Source: Mugil cephalus (taxonomy: Eukaryota; Chordata; Actinopteri; Mugiliformes; Mugilidae). Taken from it: a stretch of 64,000 nucleotides of DNA. Made by a program: the position numbers and the translations under genes. The stretch's first letter is position 1. Every line of letters starts with the position of its first letter. Of the stretch, positions 12,601 to 24,324 are shown piece by piece. The stretch lies in assembly GCF_022458985.1 (NCBI RefSeq), contig NC_061770.1, positions 37,677,599-37,741,598 on the forward strand, written 5' to 3'. The notes beneath the pieces are model-generated. The model made no database searches. It was given only the letters and a program-made list of their open reading frames with translations, and was not told the origin of the DNA.

Positions 12601-13510
12601 CAGCCGTCCATGGTCCCACATTGCCCTCGACTTTGTAACCGGTCTTCCCCCTTCTGGAGGTAATACGGTTGTCCTCACCATCATTGATCGTTTCTCTAAG
12701 GCTGCACATTTCATTGACCTGCCCAAACTTCCCTCTGCTTGTGAAACTGCTGATTTACTGGTACAGCATGTCTTTCATATCCATGGTCTTCCCTCAGACA
12801 TTGTTTCCAACAGAGGCCCACAATTTACCTCCCAGGTTTGGAGAGCCTTCTGTACGTCCATAGGAGCAATGGCCAGCCTGTCTTCAGGATACCATCCGCA
12901 GTCCAATGGCCAGACGGAGCGGGCCAATCAGGAGATGGAGGCTGCTCTTCGCTGCATTACCTCAGTGGAGCCACAATCCTGGAGCACTCAGCTGCCCAGC
13001 GTGGAGTACGCCCATAATACACTCCCCAACGCGTCCTCTGGTATGTCTCCATTCCTCTGTTCTCTCGCTTCGGGCTCGATTACAGATGGGAGACTGCTGC
13101 ACTGGATTGGATCCCTCAGCTGCTGCTAATTAACCCTTGGCATTTAAGTTCCAGAGCCACAGTCAGACAGCGCTGGATTATAGACACCGCTACCAGTTAG
13201 TCACGTCGCCAGCTCTTTGCCGATCTCCGTCTACATCATAGTAGTAATCCCAAACTTCCGAATACTAATCTGGTGTTTCTTTTGTTCCGTAGCTTCCACT
13301 ACTCCTGCATGTGATCTTTCCTGCCCGCCTGCCTGCCTTCACCTACCCGCACCAGTCTCCCAGCCATTATCGACTCCTGCCTGCCTGCCTGCCTTCACCT
13401 ACCCGCGCCAGTCTCCCAGCCATTAGCGGCCCAGTATAATAAAAGCCTTTTTTCCAAAACCTCTGATTCTGCCTCCTTCCCTGCTTTAGAGTCCACCAAC
13501 CCGGTCCCGA
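9700..13510 (+). mobile_element. Ty3/gypsy LTR retrotransposon fossil (gag-pol)
   Basis: A degenerate Ty3/gypsy element on the + strand. The parts recognised, in order, are: gag (from about 9700) ending in a CCHC zinc knuckle ([14 protein letters not shown], about 10306-10347); aspartic protease (L-L-D-S-G-A-D-V-S, about 10490); reverse transcriptase ([13 protein letters not shown] about 11120, Y-F-D-D-I-L-I-Y-S about 11430); RNase H ([12 protein letters not shown] about 11870); integrase (H-P-G-F-H zinc-binding type region about 12440, [10 protein letters not shown] about 12890). A GC-rich 3' tail with a short direct repeat and an AATAAA near 13438 looks like LTR or 3' untranslated sequence. 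No 5' LTR was found, so no LTR pair is available for dating. The element is broken in several places and cannot be active. It is much more GC-rich than its surroundings, which marks it as an insertion. Confidence 0.9.
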
Positions 13511-13917
13511 CAACCTGGCAGTGTTTAAATCAGCTCCTCCTTTGCCAATGAACACATTCATGGTTGATTTAATGATTTCAGAAAAAGAAAAAAATCTAAC
13601 TGGCAACCTGTTCAGGGACACAGCCCAGCTCACCATTAGGCATTCAACTGTATGCAGCTGTGGATAACAAAGAAATGACTACAATCAAAAAAAAGCTTTT
13701 CTTGCACTTTTGCTTGCCATAAAAACTACTTCGACAAGAAATTGAAAGGTTAGATTGTTCATTTGATAAAAATATAACAGAATTCAACGTATATGCAACT
13801 GTCGAGCCATTAAACTAATCATTTGATTATTTTTTTATTACTCTGTAAGTAAAGTGTAATAACATGAGTTTTGGTGACTTTTCTTGGAATGAGGTTGCAT
13901 TCACTAGCGAAAACTGA
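13511..13917. other. Spacer between the gypsy fossil and the hAT MITE
   Basis: AT-rich sequence without a recognisable feature. The exact 3' limit of the gypsy fossil may lie a little to either side of 13510. Confidence 0.4.
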
Positions 13918-13925
13918 CCTGCTAG

Positions 13926-14644
13926 TAGCGGTGGGCGATATGGCAAAAATATCACTTTTAAAAAAAAAAAAAAAAAAAATAAATAAATAAATCACAATTT
14001 CGATTTTATCACGATCGTATATTGAAAAATGAAAAACAGACAAATTGGTCCAAAGAACCTTTAATAGATTTTATTTTAAGTAGTCGCAGTTTTGCCTGCA
14101 TGTGCAAACAATCAAGTTTAAGGTAAAAAACAACATTCTAATAAAGTGCACTCTTGCAAAAGTAGTAACAGAAAGTTTTCTACCGTCTTGAACGGTACCA
14201 TATCTTTTGCAAGATATGGTATCAATATAAAAGGTAACTGCTTACTTAACTGCATACAGAGTGCCTTTGTTAAATGCCTGTGTTAATGTTGACTGTCGCT
14301 GTTTGGCTCTCAGCATATTGTTTGGGATGCTTCCTCTTCAAATGATTGAACAGGTTCGACGTGCAAACCTGTTCTGTGCACATAATATTTGCCTGCGCTT
14401 CAGCAGCTGAGGACAATCCATACCAGTATCAGACTTTAAGCCATGGCTCTCCATGCGGCTACCGCTACACACATAAACTAGGAGGCACGTAAGAAAGCGC
14501 GTCACTTCTGGTGCATCGGTGCATCAGCATAGAAATGCAATTTATAGAATATGCCCTAGATGATCCCACGACCTCTACAGTTTGACAGGTCGTCTTTACG
14601 TTGTAATCGTTCACGATTTAATATCGTCATATCGCCCACCCCTA
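13926..14644. mobile_element. hAT-type MITE with terminal inverted repeats and 8-bp target duplication
   Basis: The left end reads TAGCGGTGGGCGATAT and the reverse complement of the right end reads TAGGGGTGGGCGATAT, a 15 of 16 match. The flanks are CCTGCTAG (13918-13925) and CCTGGTAG (14645-14652), a 7 of 8 match, which is the target-site length of the hAT superfamily. The interior has an A-rich tract near 13961 and a hairpin near 14196-14222 (GGTACCATATC and its complement). No transposase frame is present, so it depended on another element. The mismatch in the target duplication suggests an insertion of moderate age. Confidence 0.85.
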
Positions 14645-14652
14645 CCTGGTAG

Positions 14653-15635
14653 CATGCTAAAATTAATTTTTAATGGAAGTCCGTGTCAGTGTGACAGGTT
14701 TGTCGTGTCTAGGTTTAGCTGGCCTCAACATTTTTTGACATATTCAAAAGAATGGTATCATCAACAATGCTTGAGCAGTACTTTAGCAGCATGAGAGTGA
14801 CTACCACTTTAGATGCTGTTGCAGTAATCATGTCACCACTAGAACCACTGTATTAGTTATTTTGAAGGGGGTGAATTTAGATGGAATCACTTATTTTATA
14901 TTATATTGATTTAATTAACATGAACGTCATTACATTGGTAGAAACGTCTTTGAAAAACACTTCACATCGATGTGCCAACAGAGTATTTCAAAGGGCTCAA
15001 GTTAACTGTATTCAATATTACGGAAAACTCATTAGAAAAAGCGGATTTTAGTTCAGTATTTCACACCTATTTGCAGAGAAAACTATAAAACAACTTTGAA
15101 CTGCCATTTCTCTCTCCATCAACACTAAGGCCATAAATATTTGTTAACAGCCGTGTGCTTCCATCAAATTTTAATTCAGATTAAATCATACAATGTGAGC
15201 GAACACACTGTGAGAGATTAATGCACAATGTCTTACTAACACTGCTTCCATCCTGTAGGTAACAGATGAAGGGCGCACAGACAAAATGTTACGAGTAGAA
15301 TTTGTTCTGTTCTGCTTTTTTTCTTCAAGTAGAAGTTATGTACATCAAATAAAAGATCTATATCAAACTAAATGCGCTTTACCAAATGGGTTTGGGAAAA
15401 ATCTGTGTACACCCTTCACCTCTAGAACATGAGGAACTTCATGACAGGAACTGAACATATCACCATTCAACTGTACTTCTGACGATTAGAGACGCTTCAC
15501 TGCTCACTACTGCCTCTCCTGGAGATTCAGGCTGAGCAGGCGTAGAAATGAAGGACCACCCCACCTCTTTACGTTCACTCTTAACTGGAGCACAGTTCAG
15601 TTACAATCAGCGTAGTGTTGGAGTCTGTACGCACA
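14653..15635. other. 5' flank of R2
   Basis: AT-rich sequence without a gene. Close to R2 it joins the promoter region common to the R copies: a CCACCCCACCTCTTTA box at 15556-15571, about 80 bases before the ATG, then CTCTTAACTGGAGCACAG and CAGTTACAATCA. The more distal module found before R3-R10 was not recognised here. Confidence 0.55.
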
Positions 15636-16726
15636 ATGGTGAACTTAACCTTGACACCAGTGTTACTCTGCACCTTCAGTAAGTACATATATTACATTTA
15701 TCACTATAAATGCTAGCTGATGTTCTAAACTTGAATCTACCAAAACTGATACTTAGAAACATTTCATGAATAATCTTTTGTTTTAGGTTGGATCTCTGTC
15801 TCAGTCTCTGAGTTTTACACAGTGGAGGTTCAGCCTGGTGAAGAAGTCACACTGCTGTGCTCCAACTTCAGCAGTATACCCACAAATATATTCTGGTTCA
15901 AACTGGTCAATGGACCCTACATCACCCGCATCTCAGCTATGTTGAGCTCTGATCAAAATGCTTTCTTCTACGATGGATTTGACACTGGCAAATTTAATAT
16001 GACATCCAACACCACTACTCTCTTTCTGAAGATCAAACCTGTGGATTTAACTGACTCTGGACTGTACTTCTGTGGATCTAACCAAGGGCAATACTCAGTA
16101 ACTGTCTCAGTTGCAGTTATAGCTACAAATTTAAGAGTTCAAGGTAAGACAGCTCTGAAGTACTTTTTTTATATCAATATGTACCCCATTTCAGACATGA
16201 TGTGTACAACTACTGATTTCAACCCACAACAGGTTGAATATTTTATATACTCTTCTATCGTTCATCTTTCTTGTAGAAGTGCTAAGTGATGGGTTTACAA
16301 ATGTGATGACTGTGATCCTGGCCGGTACAATGGTTTTCCCTCTAATGGTCATATGTCTGGTCGTCAAAATCCAAACATGTCATACAGGTATATATTTTTA
16401 TTTAAAATGCACATGCAAACATTTGTAGCTATTAACTGATGGCGTTTTGGTTTCTGTCATTTAGGTGAAAATGAGGAAGTGATTCCACAACATACTGAGG
16501 TAATGACATGTTTCCCTTTGATTAACATGGACTAATCAATATATTGCACGATTTAATTAATTTGACAAGAAGTTTGTGAGATTAATGATTATTTTATTTT
16601 CAGAATACGGCCAGTTCTCTGAACGATGTAGATGAGGGGCTGCATTCATCAGCTATAAGGAGGAGGAGGAGGCCAGCTTCAGAGAGACTAGTGGAATCTT
16701 ATGTTATTTATGCTACCAGAGGATAG
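15636..16726 (+). CDS. R2: V-Ig receptor with the ITIM tyrosine lost, five exons
   Basis: Exons: 15636-15678, 15787-16143, 16277-16387, 16465-16499, 16604-16726; 222 residues, all GT-AG and in frame. The start is the ATG in GCACAATGG, shared by the array. The V domain keeps Cys39, the Trp in I-F-W-F-K, and D-S-G-L-Y-F-C; its last strand is two residues longer than in other copies (V-S-V-A-V-I-A-T-N). The membrane segment (M-T-V-I-L-A-G-T-M-V-F-P-L) has no charged residue. The odd part is the tail: the ITIM L-N-Y is replaced by L-N-D (Asp190), followed by a divergent stretch with five Arg in a row. The C terminus keeps Y-V-I-Y-A-T-R-G. With no consensus ITIM it may be non-signalling, a decoy, or use another tail motif. 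Confidence 0.85.
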
Positions 16727-18439
16727 CCTCATGCAGCGGATTTGACATACATCAGTCAAACTCTTGCGTAACAAATTCCCACAATTTGAGGTAACACTTT
16801 TTCCTGTTAAGTTTGGGTTTTTAATTTTGCATTAAGAATAAGTAATATGGTTGCTGTTAATCATACCAGAGTCAGTTTGCCTCAATCATCAACGGAGAAT
16901 GACTGATCCTTCATGTAAAACATTTTGAATGTTCATCTTATTACAGCAATATCTACATCCCTGCTGCCTCTGTCTGCACATACAACCTCTTATCTTCAGA
17001 GAATTCAAATTCAATAAAAAAAAATAAAAATAAAAATAAAAAAAAATGCATTGTATCAATTGTGTTTTAACCTGAGGAATTTAAATTGTTTTTAAGACAT
17101 ATTAGCTGCTTTCAACAATAAAAAAAAATAAATATTGGTACTGAGAGTTGATCTTGCCTCTGGTATTACTGGTATCATTCTACTTTCTTGTTGACCCCTG
17201 CATCTGTACTGTCTAGAGCAGTGAAAGTGTGACTAAGTTTCCCACGACTTGTGAGACAGGAAGAGACAGCACAGCTGAATATGAAGTGAGTTCAGTTTGG
17301 CATTGATGACGTGTTTTAAGCTGTGAATGAGATTCAATGGTGTTCAACATCTCTCCCTTTGCTGTAAAGTCTTTGAAAACACAATGCATCAATTTGTGTG
17401 CAGTTTCTTATTATTGGCGTCAAAGTAAGTGGATAATATTAGGGAAAAGCTCATCCATAAAAAAAAAAAAAAGACAGTAATTTTTGTTCAGCACTTCACC
17501 CCCATCTGCCCCATTTTCTTCCCCTGTGGTTACATACAGCACTGTCTGCATCAGTGAGCTTTCACCTGTATATCTGTAGTTAATGAGGTCACAGCCAGAG
17601 GAAATTCGACTTGCAGCTCTGCACCATAACCACAAACTAGCTTCATGTTCCCACAGACTACAAATACACTGAAGATATATTTTCGATTGTATTTAAATAG
17701 ATGCGAAAGGTGGTAGGAGGTGGAAATCACTGTCCTGAATCATACTTAAATTCAAATTACTTTCATTACATGCCAGGGGTGTAACAGTGCATAAAATTCA
17801 CAGCTCGGTATAACCCTTAGATTTGGAGTCACCACATTTCAGCTCAGCGGATTACAAAAGAAATAATTAAACAATAACAATGCCCTTCTCTCTTTTCATG
17901 AACACATAGGACAACCTTAAGTTAAAACCTTTTCGCCTTCAACCAGGGTAAACTTCAGAGGGGTTGCAGGTTATGGTCATGCAGTAATTCAGATTAAATG
18001 ATGTAGTGCATGTTAACACAATGTAACGACGAGGTTAACACAATGTCTTACTAACACTGCTAACGTATAAATATGCTTTCAAAATTAATTAGATGGATCA
18101 CAGAAGGAATCAAATAATAAGTCTATGTGAAACTAATCATACCAATCAATGCGCCCTCCCATCCCCTACCTAATTTTTTGACAGCAAGTGAACATATGAA
18201 GGCGAGACGCTGCTCTGAAGATTTGTTATCCGAGTTACCGCAGACATCCTCTGTCAGCTCCAACAAGTCTGGAGGAGCCGTTTCTACATGTGCTTTAGAA
18301 ACACTTGCATCCTGCTTGTGGATATTCATTTAAAAATATGTCAGAACTGTTGTGATCACTGGTCACAAGATAGCAAAGTGACACTTTTGCACAGTCTCAT
18401 ATCAAAGCATGTTCTCTGCTGGCTGCACGTTATAAGACA
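16727..18439. other. R2 3' region and R3 distal 5' flank
   Basis: Polyadenylation signals for R2 are likely the AATAAA runs near 17013 and 17110, which sit in A-rich tracts. A receptor-type 3' flank piece (GACAGGAAGAGACAGCACAG) is near 17257. The remainder is AT-rich without a recognised gene. Frames at 18123-18333 overlap on both strands and have no support. Confidence 0.45.
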
Positions 18440-18475
18440 TGACAGAATATGTCAAAACCACAGCAGGTGAAGATC
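18440..18475 (+). promoter_or_regulatory. Distal upstream module of R3 (RUNX/E-box-like)
   Basis: The core reads TGACA-GAATA-TGTCA (a perfect inverted repeat), then AACCACA (RUNX-like) and CAGGTG (E-box). It lies about 507 bases before the R3 ATG and recurs at matching places before R4-R10. The site names rest on consensus matching only. Confidence 0.4.
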
Positions 18476-18946
18476 CCCATTCCTTTGCACTGTTGCAGAC
18501 AAGTGAACCTGCAAACTTTGTGATTAGGTACACTAACTGCTCTTAGCGATGAGATTATGTATTAGATTACACTGATGTAAACAGGTTTATTATTAACATT
18601 AGCATTAACATTAGAGAATAACAGTTGCAATAGTTTTACGTTGTGATAGTCTGTGGCTCAATATAATGCAGACAAAAAGGCTAATCCTCATTGGGAGGTT
18701 GTTGGGACACAGTCAAATAATGGTTAGCAATGAGAATATCTCAAATGTTTTTAACAAGACCACATAGTTCTGTTCTCCTTTCAGATGTTGATTTGCATCC
18801 ATTTTCATAAAAGCAGTGACAAACAGCGTCAGTCTGAGCAGACGTACAAATGAAGAACCACCCCACCTCTTTATGTCGAGATCACTCTTAACTGGAGCAC
18901 AGTTCAGTTACAATCAGTGTAGTGGTGGAGTCTTACTGTACGCACA

Positions 18947-20002
18947 ATGGTGAACCTTACCTTGATACCAGTGTTACTCTGCACCTTCAGTAAGTACATA
19001 TATTACATTTTATCACTAGAACTGCTAGCCGACGTTCTAAACTTTAATCCACTGGAATTGATACTTAGAAACATTTCATGAATAATCTTTTGTTTCAGGT
19101 TGGATTTCTGTCTCAGTCTCTGAGTTTTACACAGTGGAGGTTCAGCCTGGTGAAGAAGTCACACTGCTGTGCTCCAACTTTAGCAGTTTTCCCGCAAATA
19201 TATTCTGGTTCAAACTGGTCAATGGAAACAATATCACCCGCATCACATACATGACGAGCTCTGATGGAAGTGCTTCGGTCTGTGATGGATTTCAAGACGG
19301 CAGATTTAATATGTCATCCAACACCACTACTCTTTTTCTGAACATCAAACCTGTGAATTTATCTGACTCTGGGCTGTACCTCTGTGGATTTCACCACGGA
19401 CAAGACGCAGTAACTGTCTCAATAATGGCTACAAATTTAAGGGTCCAAGGTAAGATTACTCTGAGGTTCTTTTCTATATCAACAGTACCTTTTTTCTTGT
19501 AGTATCTAAGGACTGAGAGGTTGAATATTTTAAAATGGAGTTTTATCATTTATCTTTATTGTAGAAGTGCTAAATGTAGAGTTTACAAATGTGACCACTG
19601 TGATCCTGGCCGGTGTAACCGTTCTCCTTCTAATGGTCATCATATGTCTGGTCGTCAAAACCCGGACATTTCATACAGGTATTTATACGTTTTTATTTTA
19701 AATGCAAATGCTCTAAGTTATTAACTGATGGATTTTCCGTTTCTGTCATTTAGCTCAACACGAGGAAGTGAATCCTCAGCACACTGAGGTAATGACATTT
19801 TTTCCTTTCGATTAATATCATGGATTTAATTCTTTTAAATAGTGATGTATAAATTCAGTGACTGCAATTTTATTTTCAGAACGTGGGCTCTGATTCTCTC
19901 AACTACGCAGCTGTGAGTTTCCGTCCCAAAGCAAAGATCAGCAGCAGGCCTGCAGCAGAGAGAGAACTGGAGACACATGTAGTGTACGCTGCCACCAGAT
20001 AG
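18947..20002 (+). CDS. R3: V-Ig receptor with consensus ITIM, five exons
   Basis: Exons: 18947-18989, 19099-19449, 19565-19678, 19754-19788, 19880-20002; 221 residues. Exon phases (1,1,1,0) are those of the whole array. Residues 1-15 or so form the signal peptide (M-V-N-L-T-L-I-P-V-L-L-C-T-F-S). The V domain runs about 27-131 with Cys39, Trp51 and Cys110; it has one unpaired extra Cys76 in S-V-C-D-G-F, the position paired in R1. Sequons N-I-T, N-M-S and N-T-T suggest glycosylation. The membrane segment is about 142-162. The tail holds L-N-Y-A-A-V (Tyr190, ITIM) and V-V-Y-A-A-T-R (Tyr217). A CCACCCCACC box lies 89 bases before the ATG. AATAAA signals follow at about 20084 and 20109. Function as an inhibitory surface receptor is inferred from the tail. 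Confidence 0.9.
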
Positions 20003-20520
20003 ATAATTCAGCTCAACTCATGCTTTGTCATATTGAAGTAATGGGTGGTGGATGGGAGACATTGTGATGACATTCAAAAAACTAAATAAAAAAAAAATCA
20101 TTGTGTAATAAATATGTAATGTAAATACAATCTCTATACAACAAAACATGACTGATGTGTAATGGAGGTGGAGTTGGTCAGAACATTGTCGACACTCCAG
20201 ATTGTCTTTGAGTTTCTAAAGAGTGACACCAAGAAAGATTTGATATTGAAACCTGAACTGTATTAATAAGGTTCCTTTTTGAAGTTACATGATTCAGACA
20301 GATATTAAGTTGCACATAAATCGGGCAATATAGGTAGAACTGTGGATGTTTTATTCTCAAATACAAATACTTTGACAAGAGTGATGTGTCAGTTGAGTGA
20401 TGACTAATCAGTTCATCATTGTGAACATAAGTTTTGGATGAAAAGCAATGACCCTCTTTGATGGCAGCAGTCACCCCCTGCAGGATGCTGCCTGACACAG
20501 ACACACAAAAACAGTTTAGG
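20003..20520. other. R3 3' flank
   Basis: Contains the R3 polyadenylation signals and then AT-rich DNA without a recognised gene. A minus-strand open frame at 20178-20546 has no supporting features. Confidence 0.4.
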
Positions 20521-20815
20521 AAGAACTCAAAAAACATGAACAGCACAAGGTGTTGACTTGGCCTCCAAATTCACTAGATCCCAAAGTGATCAACTATCTG
20601 TCGGATGCACTGAAACAAGCCTGATCCAGAAAGAACTCTCTCCACAACCCATAGGAACCAAAAGTCCCCACTAACAACATTATGTTGGCAGACACCACAG
20701 GACACCTTCAGAAGGCCCGTGTCCACTCTTTAATGAGTCACAACTGTTTTGGAGGCACAAAGGAGACCTGAACAATATCAGAAAGGTGGTCATAATGTTA
20801 TGCCAGAATGGTGTA
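20521..20815 (+). mobile_element. Tc1-like transposase C-terminal relic
   Basis: On the + strand the frame resembles the end of a Tc1/mariner-type transposase: a W-P-P-N-S stretch, then a decayed form of the D-L-N-P-I-E-H-L-W-D region, then a tail resembling C-F-G-G-T-K and ending near GGTGGTCATAATGTTATGCC. These pieces are a familiar teleost repeat. In-frame stops are present and only the last third of a transposase is left, so it is an old remnant. Confidence 0.55.
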
Positions 20816-21064
20816 AACAAAAGGTCAAGAATATGGCTGGTGTTGATGGAACCGTGTCAGGTAAGAATAGTGTAAAATAAAAAATAAAAAACGATGTCAC
20901 TCAGGACAGTTTTGACTGAATAAAACTTATCACCAGTGTTTCCATACTAGACAATAACATCTGTGTTTGAGGTGAGTCCTTGTCGGAAACACAATAGATG
21001 AGGACACAACTATGATTCCCAGACACTTAAAAGAATCAACAATCAGACATAAGTCACTGTACTG

Positions 21065-21260
21065 TCCTATTACACTCACTGGCTACCTTGAGGGTCAGAA
21101 ACACTACTTAGGTAGGCTGTGGCATTTAAACGATATTCAACTAGTATGAAGGATGCCAAAGTAAGCCAAGAAAATGTCCCCTACACAATTAGCCACCAGC
21201 CAGAACCATTGCCACTGATTACCTCCAGTGTATCATTTCAGCCCTTGCTGACATAAGCAA
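21065..21260 (-). mobile_element. Second Tc1-like relic, opposite orientation
   Basis: Begins near ACACTCACTGGCTACCTTGA, close to the end sequence of a common fish Tc1-like element (CACTCACTGGCCACTTTATT from memory), and continues into AGGTAGGCTGTGGCATTTAA and GCCAAGAAAATGTCCCC, which are transposase sequence of that element read on the minus strand. The piece between end and transposase is missing, so this is an internally deleted, old copy. Confidence 0.5.
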
Positions 21261-21309
21261 ACATCTATCATTACCTGGATGTTGAACTAGGCCTCATGTA
21301 ACAGCTGGT

Positions 21310-21835
21310 TTGGGCCAACTGCATTCACACTGCTTTCAGACAGACATGGTTCTGGTTCTGGCTCCAGTTCCGTTCTGGAGTCTGAGAAGCTTGGTGCGTT
21401 CTGGCGAACAAGCCCACGTTCACACCAATTTAAGTGGAACCACAGTGGGCGTAGGTCACGTCACCCCAGTTTAGAGGGAGGAACCCAAGTGGAAGGAGAT
21501 TACTCTGTGTTACTAAGTTAACAGTAAACAAACACAGTTACAGCAAATGGCAGATTGCATGGAGTGAGTGGTATGTAAAAAGTATATGTAGGCCGATACG
21601 TCCTATATATCTTGCAGATGTAACTATATCCAAGGCAGACATGGCTACTGGAGCTACCACAACACAGCAAGACAACGGATATTTAATACAACTTTTAACA
21701 TAACAATCTGCAGACCACTGCACGCTCTTGAGAACCAAGTTTTCAGGTTCTGAACCCATTATTTTTTCGGTCTGAGTGCGCCGGCCGGTTCAAAATTTCA
21801 CAGCAGCATGGAGCCCTGCTGGTGTGAAAGCCCTA
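21310..21835. mobile_element. Possible MITE with weak terminal inverted repeats
   Basis: The left part carries TTCACACTGCTTTCAG (about 21325) and the right part, reverse-complemented, carries GGGCTTTCACACCAGCAGGG (about 21812-21831). Such TTCACAC ends are seen in PIF/Harbinger-like fish MITEs. The ends match only partly and no clean target duplication was seen, so this is tentative. A 222-bp minus frame inside has no support. Confidence 0.3.
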
Positions 21836-22602
21836 TCACATCCTTAGTGTACATCATTGTACAAGAGTAAGTCATCAGTCATCAGTCTGGACTATTCATG
21901 GATTCACACACATGGTGACCAAGTCTGATTCAGCTATAAAATTAATTCATGAGATCAACTTATTCAGCTCTCCGATTTTGGTGAACCTGTGATTTTTATA
22001 TGCTGAAGGAGAGGAAATCCATTTGTCTTCTGCTGTTATTGTGAAAGTTGTTATCTGACCAACTGAAGACCTCTGTCAACTCTAACCAGTCTGGTCATTC
22101 CTTTCAGACCTCACCCTCTCTTCAGGAGAAGAGCACTTGCAGAAAAAAAAAAAAAAAAAAAAAAAAAAACATGCCACAATAAAAGTTGCGGAAATAAATT
22201 TTAAACTATATTCTGTTTTTTTTTTTAAGGACATTTCCTTTAGTTTCTAACATACACTTCACTACAGACACTGTCTGGATAACTGCATGAAAAGGAAGGA
22301 GTACAGTCATTTCTACATTTGTCCTGATAAGACAACAAAGAGCTCCATTAGAATCAAGAACCACCACCAAGATCAATAAACTAATTAAGACTGATTTATT
22401 TTGGAAGAGATGTTGTTATATTTGCTGAACACATGTACACCAAATACATCCCAGAGTCAAGTGTGCCACTTCTCGTGTGGTCACATTTAGTAGACCTGCA
22501 CAAACTGAACTCACTCTCTCTGTTCAAAAGATGCCTGTAGCAAAGTGACACTTGCACACAGCCTCATATCAAAGCATGTCCTCTGCTGGCAGTACATTTT
22601 AA
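21836..22602. other. Spacer with a poly(A) tract
   Basis: AT-rich DNA; a 27-base A run lies at 22143-22169. From about 22230 onwards the sequence begins to match the 5' module of the later array units (GGACATTTCCTTTAGTTTCT, then TTTGCTGAACACATGTACAC), so the left edge of the R4 unit is near here. Confidence 0.5.
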
Positions 22603-22641
22603 AACATCACACACATCAAAACCACAGCAGTTGAAGGTCAC
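22603..22641 (+). promoter_or_regulatory. Distal upstream module of R4 (degraded palindrome)
   Basis: Same module as before R3, about 650 bases before the R4 ATG. The TGACA/TGTCA inverted repeat is decayed, but AACCACAG is kept and the E-box reads CAGTTG in place of CAGGTG, still a CANNTG form. Confidence 0.35.
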
Positions 22642-23255
22642 AGCTACTTCTATTGTGTACATCTGAGGCTACTAAGCCCTGCAAACATTAATTCTTGACT
22701 GAAGGAGTGGAAATCAATGTGGTCTTTGTTGCTGAATGGTAACAAACAAAAAAAGAGAAAATACTTTCTAAAACGATGAGCATGGTCATAAAAGTTATAA
22801 AATCAGCAGAGAAACCTCATGTTCAATAGCTATCAGGACAATGTGTTATGTATCATCAATGCCGCCTGTGACAGTAAGGTTAAACCACTATTTAGTGAGG
22901 AGCGTGCAGAAGTACAATACACTTTAATGTAACTGTTAGATATGTGATGGAACAGCCCAAGGGGTGGGTCCTCAGACTTCACTTCCTTATTCTCCAATGT
23001 TTTAAACAGACTGATAAATCAGTTCTCATTTAAAATTTAGTTTGAAGGTTATCACAAATATTTTTAACAAGACCACATTATCCTTTTCTCCTTTCATGTT
23101 CTGATTTTTACCCATATAAAAGCAGAGGCAAACAGTGTCAGTCTGAGCAGCCGTACAAATCAAGGACCACCCCACCTTTCTACGTTGAGATCACTCTTAA
23201 CTAGAGCACAGTTGAGTAACAATCATTGTAGTGGTGGAGTCTTACTGTACGCACA

Positions 23256-24324
23256 ATGGTGAACTTTACCTTGATACCAGTGTTACTCTGCACCTTCAGT
23301 AAGTACAGCCATTACATTTTATCACTATAACTGCTAGCTGGTGTTCTATTTTTTAATATGCCGGAGCTCATACGTTTATTTGTCATGAATAATCTTTTGT
23401 TTCAGGTTGGATCTCTGTCTCAGTCTCTGAGTTTTACACAGTGGAAGTTCAGCCTGGTGAAGAAGTCACACTGCTGTGCTCCAACTTTACCAACTTCCTC
23501 ACTCACACACACTGGTTAAAACTCGGCAATGATAACAATATCCGCAGCATCTCATCTATGTCCAGTGCTGATCAAAAAGCTTTGTTTTATGATGGATTTG
23601 ACACTGGCAGATTTAATATGACATCCAACACCACTACTCTCTTTCTGAACATCAAACCTGTGGATTCATCTGACTCTGGGCTGTACCTCTGTGGATTTAA
23701 CCATGGAAACGACTCAGTAACTGTCTCAATAATGGCTACAAATTTAAGGGTTCAAGGTAAGATTGATATGAAGTTGTTTTTTTATATTAATATGTCCCCC
23801 TTTTCATATAAGTACTAACTCCAACCCACAGTGGGTTGAATACTTTATATTCCGTTTTATTATTTATCTTTCTCGTAGAAGTGTCAAGTAATGAGTTTAC
23901 CGATGTGACGACTGTGATCCTGGCCGGTGTAACGGTTTTCCTTCTAATGATCATCATCAGTCTGGCTGTCAAAATCAGGACACTTTATACAGGTATTTAT
24001 GTGTGTTCTTTCAAATGCATGTTCTTAGTTAGTAATTGATGAATTTTCTGTTTCTGTCATTTAGGTAAAAATGAGGAAGTGAACCTGCAACCCACTGAGG
24101 TAATGATATTCTAAGCTTTAAGACTGACTGATATATATTGCATGGTTTAATTTATTTAAAAGGTGATGTGTGAGATTAGTAACTGTAATTTTTATTTTCA
24201 GAACATGGGCTCTGATTCTCTCAACTACGCAGCTCTGAGTTTCTGTCCTAAAGCAAAAAACAGCAGAAGGCCTGCAGCAGAGAGAGAACTGGAACAACAT
24301 GTAGTGTACGCTGCCTCAAGATAG
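23256..24324 (+). CDS. R4: V-Ig receptor with consensus ITIM, altered front sheet
   Basis: Exons: 23256-23298, 23406-23756, 23879-23992, 24065-24099, 24202-24324; 221 residues, intact. The V domain keeps both Ig Cys and D-S-G-L-Y-L-C, but the region around the core Trp differs from the siblings: T-H-T-H-W-L-K-L replaces N-I-F-W-F-K-L, and N-N-I-R-S-I has lost the N-I-T sequon. The tail has L-N-Y-A-A-L (ITIM) and V-V-Y-A-A-S-R; a Cys replaces Arg after S-F. Exon 4 begins G-K-N-E-E-V rather than A-Q-H-E-E-V, like R2. A CCACCCCACC box is 89 bases before the ATG. The polyadenylation signal is probably AATAAA near 24430. Confidence 0.9.

Noticed and set aside
15636-16726. Classical NITR assignment with gene symbol
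   Set aside because: The V exons end without a J-like motif and no I-type domain follows, so a definite NITR symbol would overstate the evidence.
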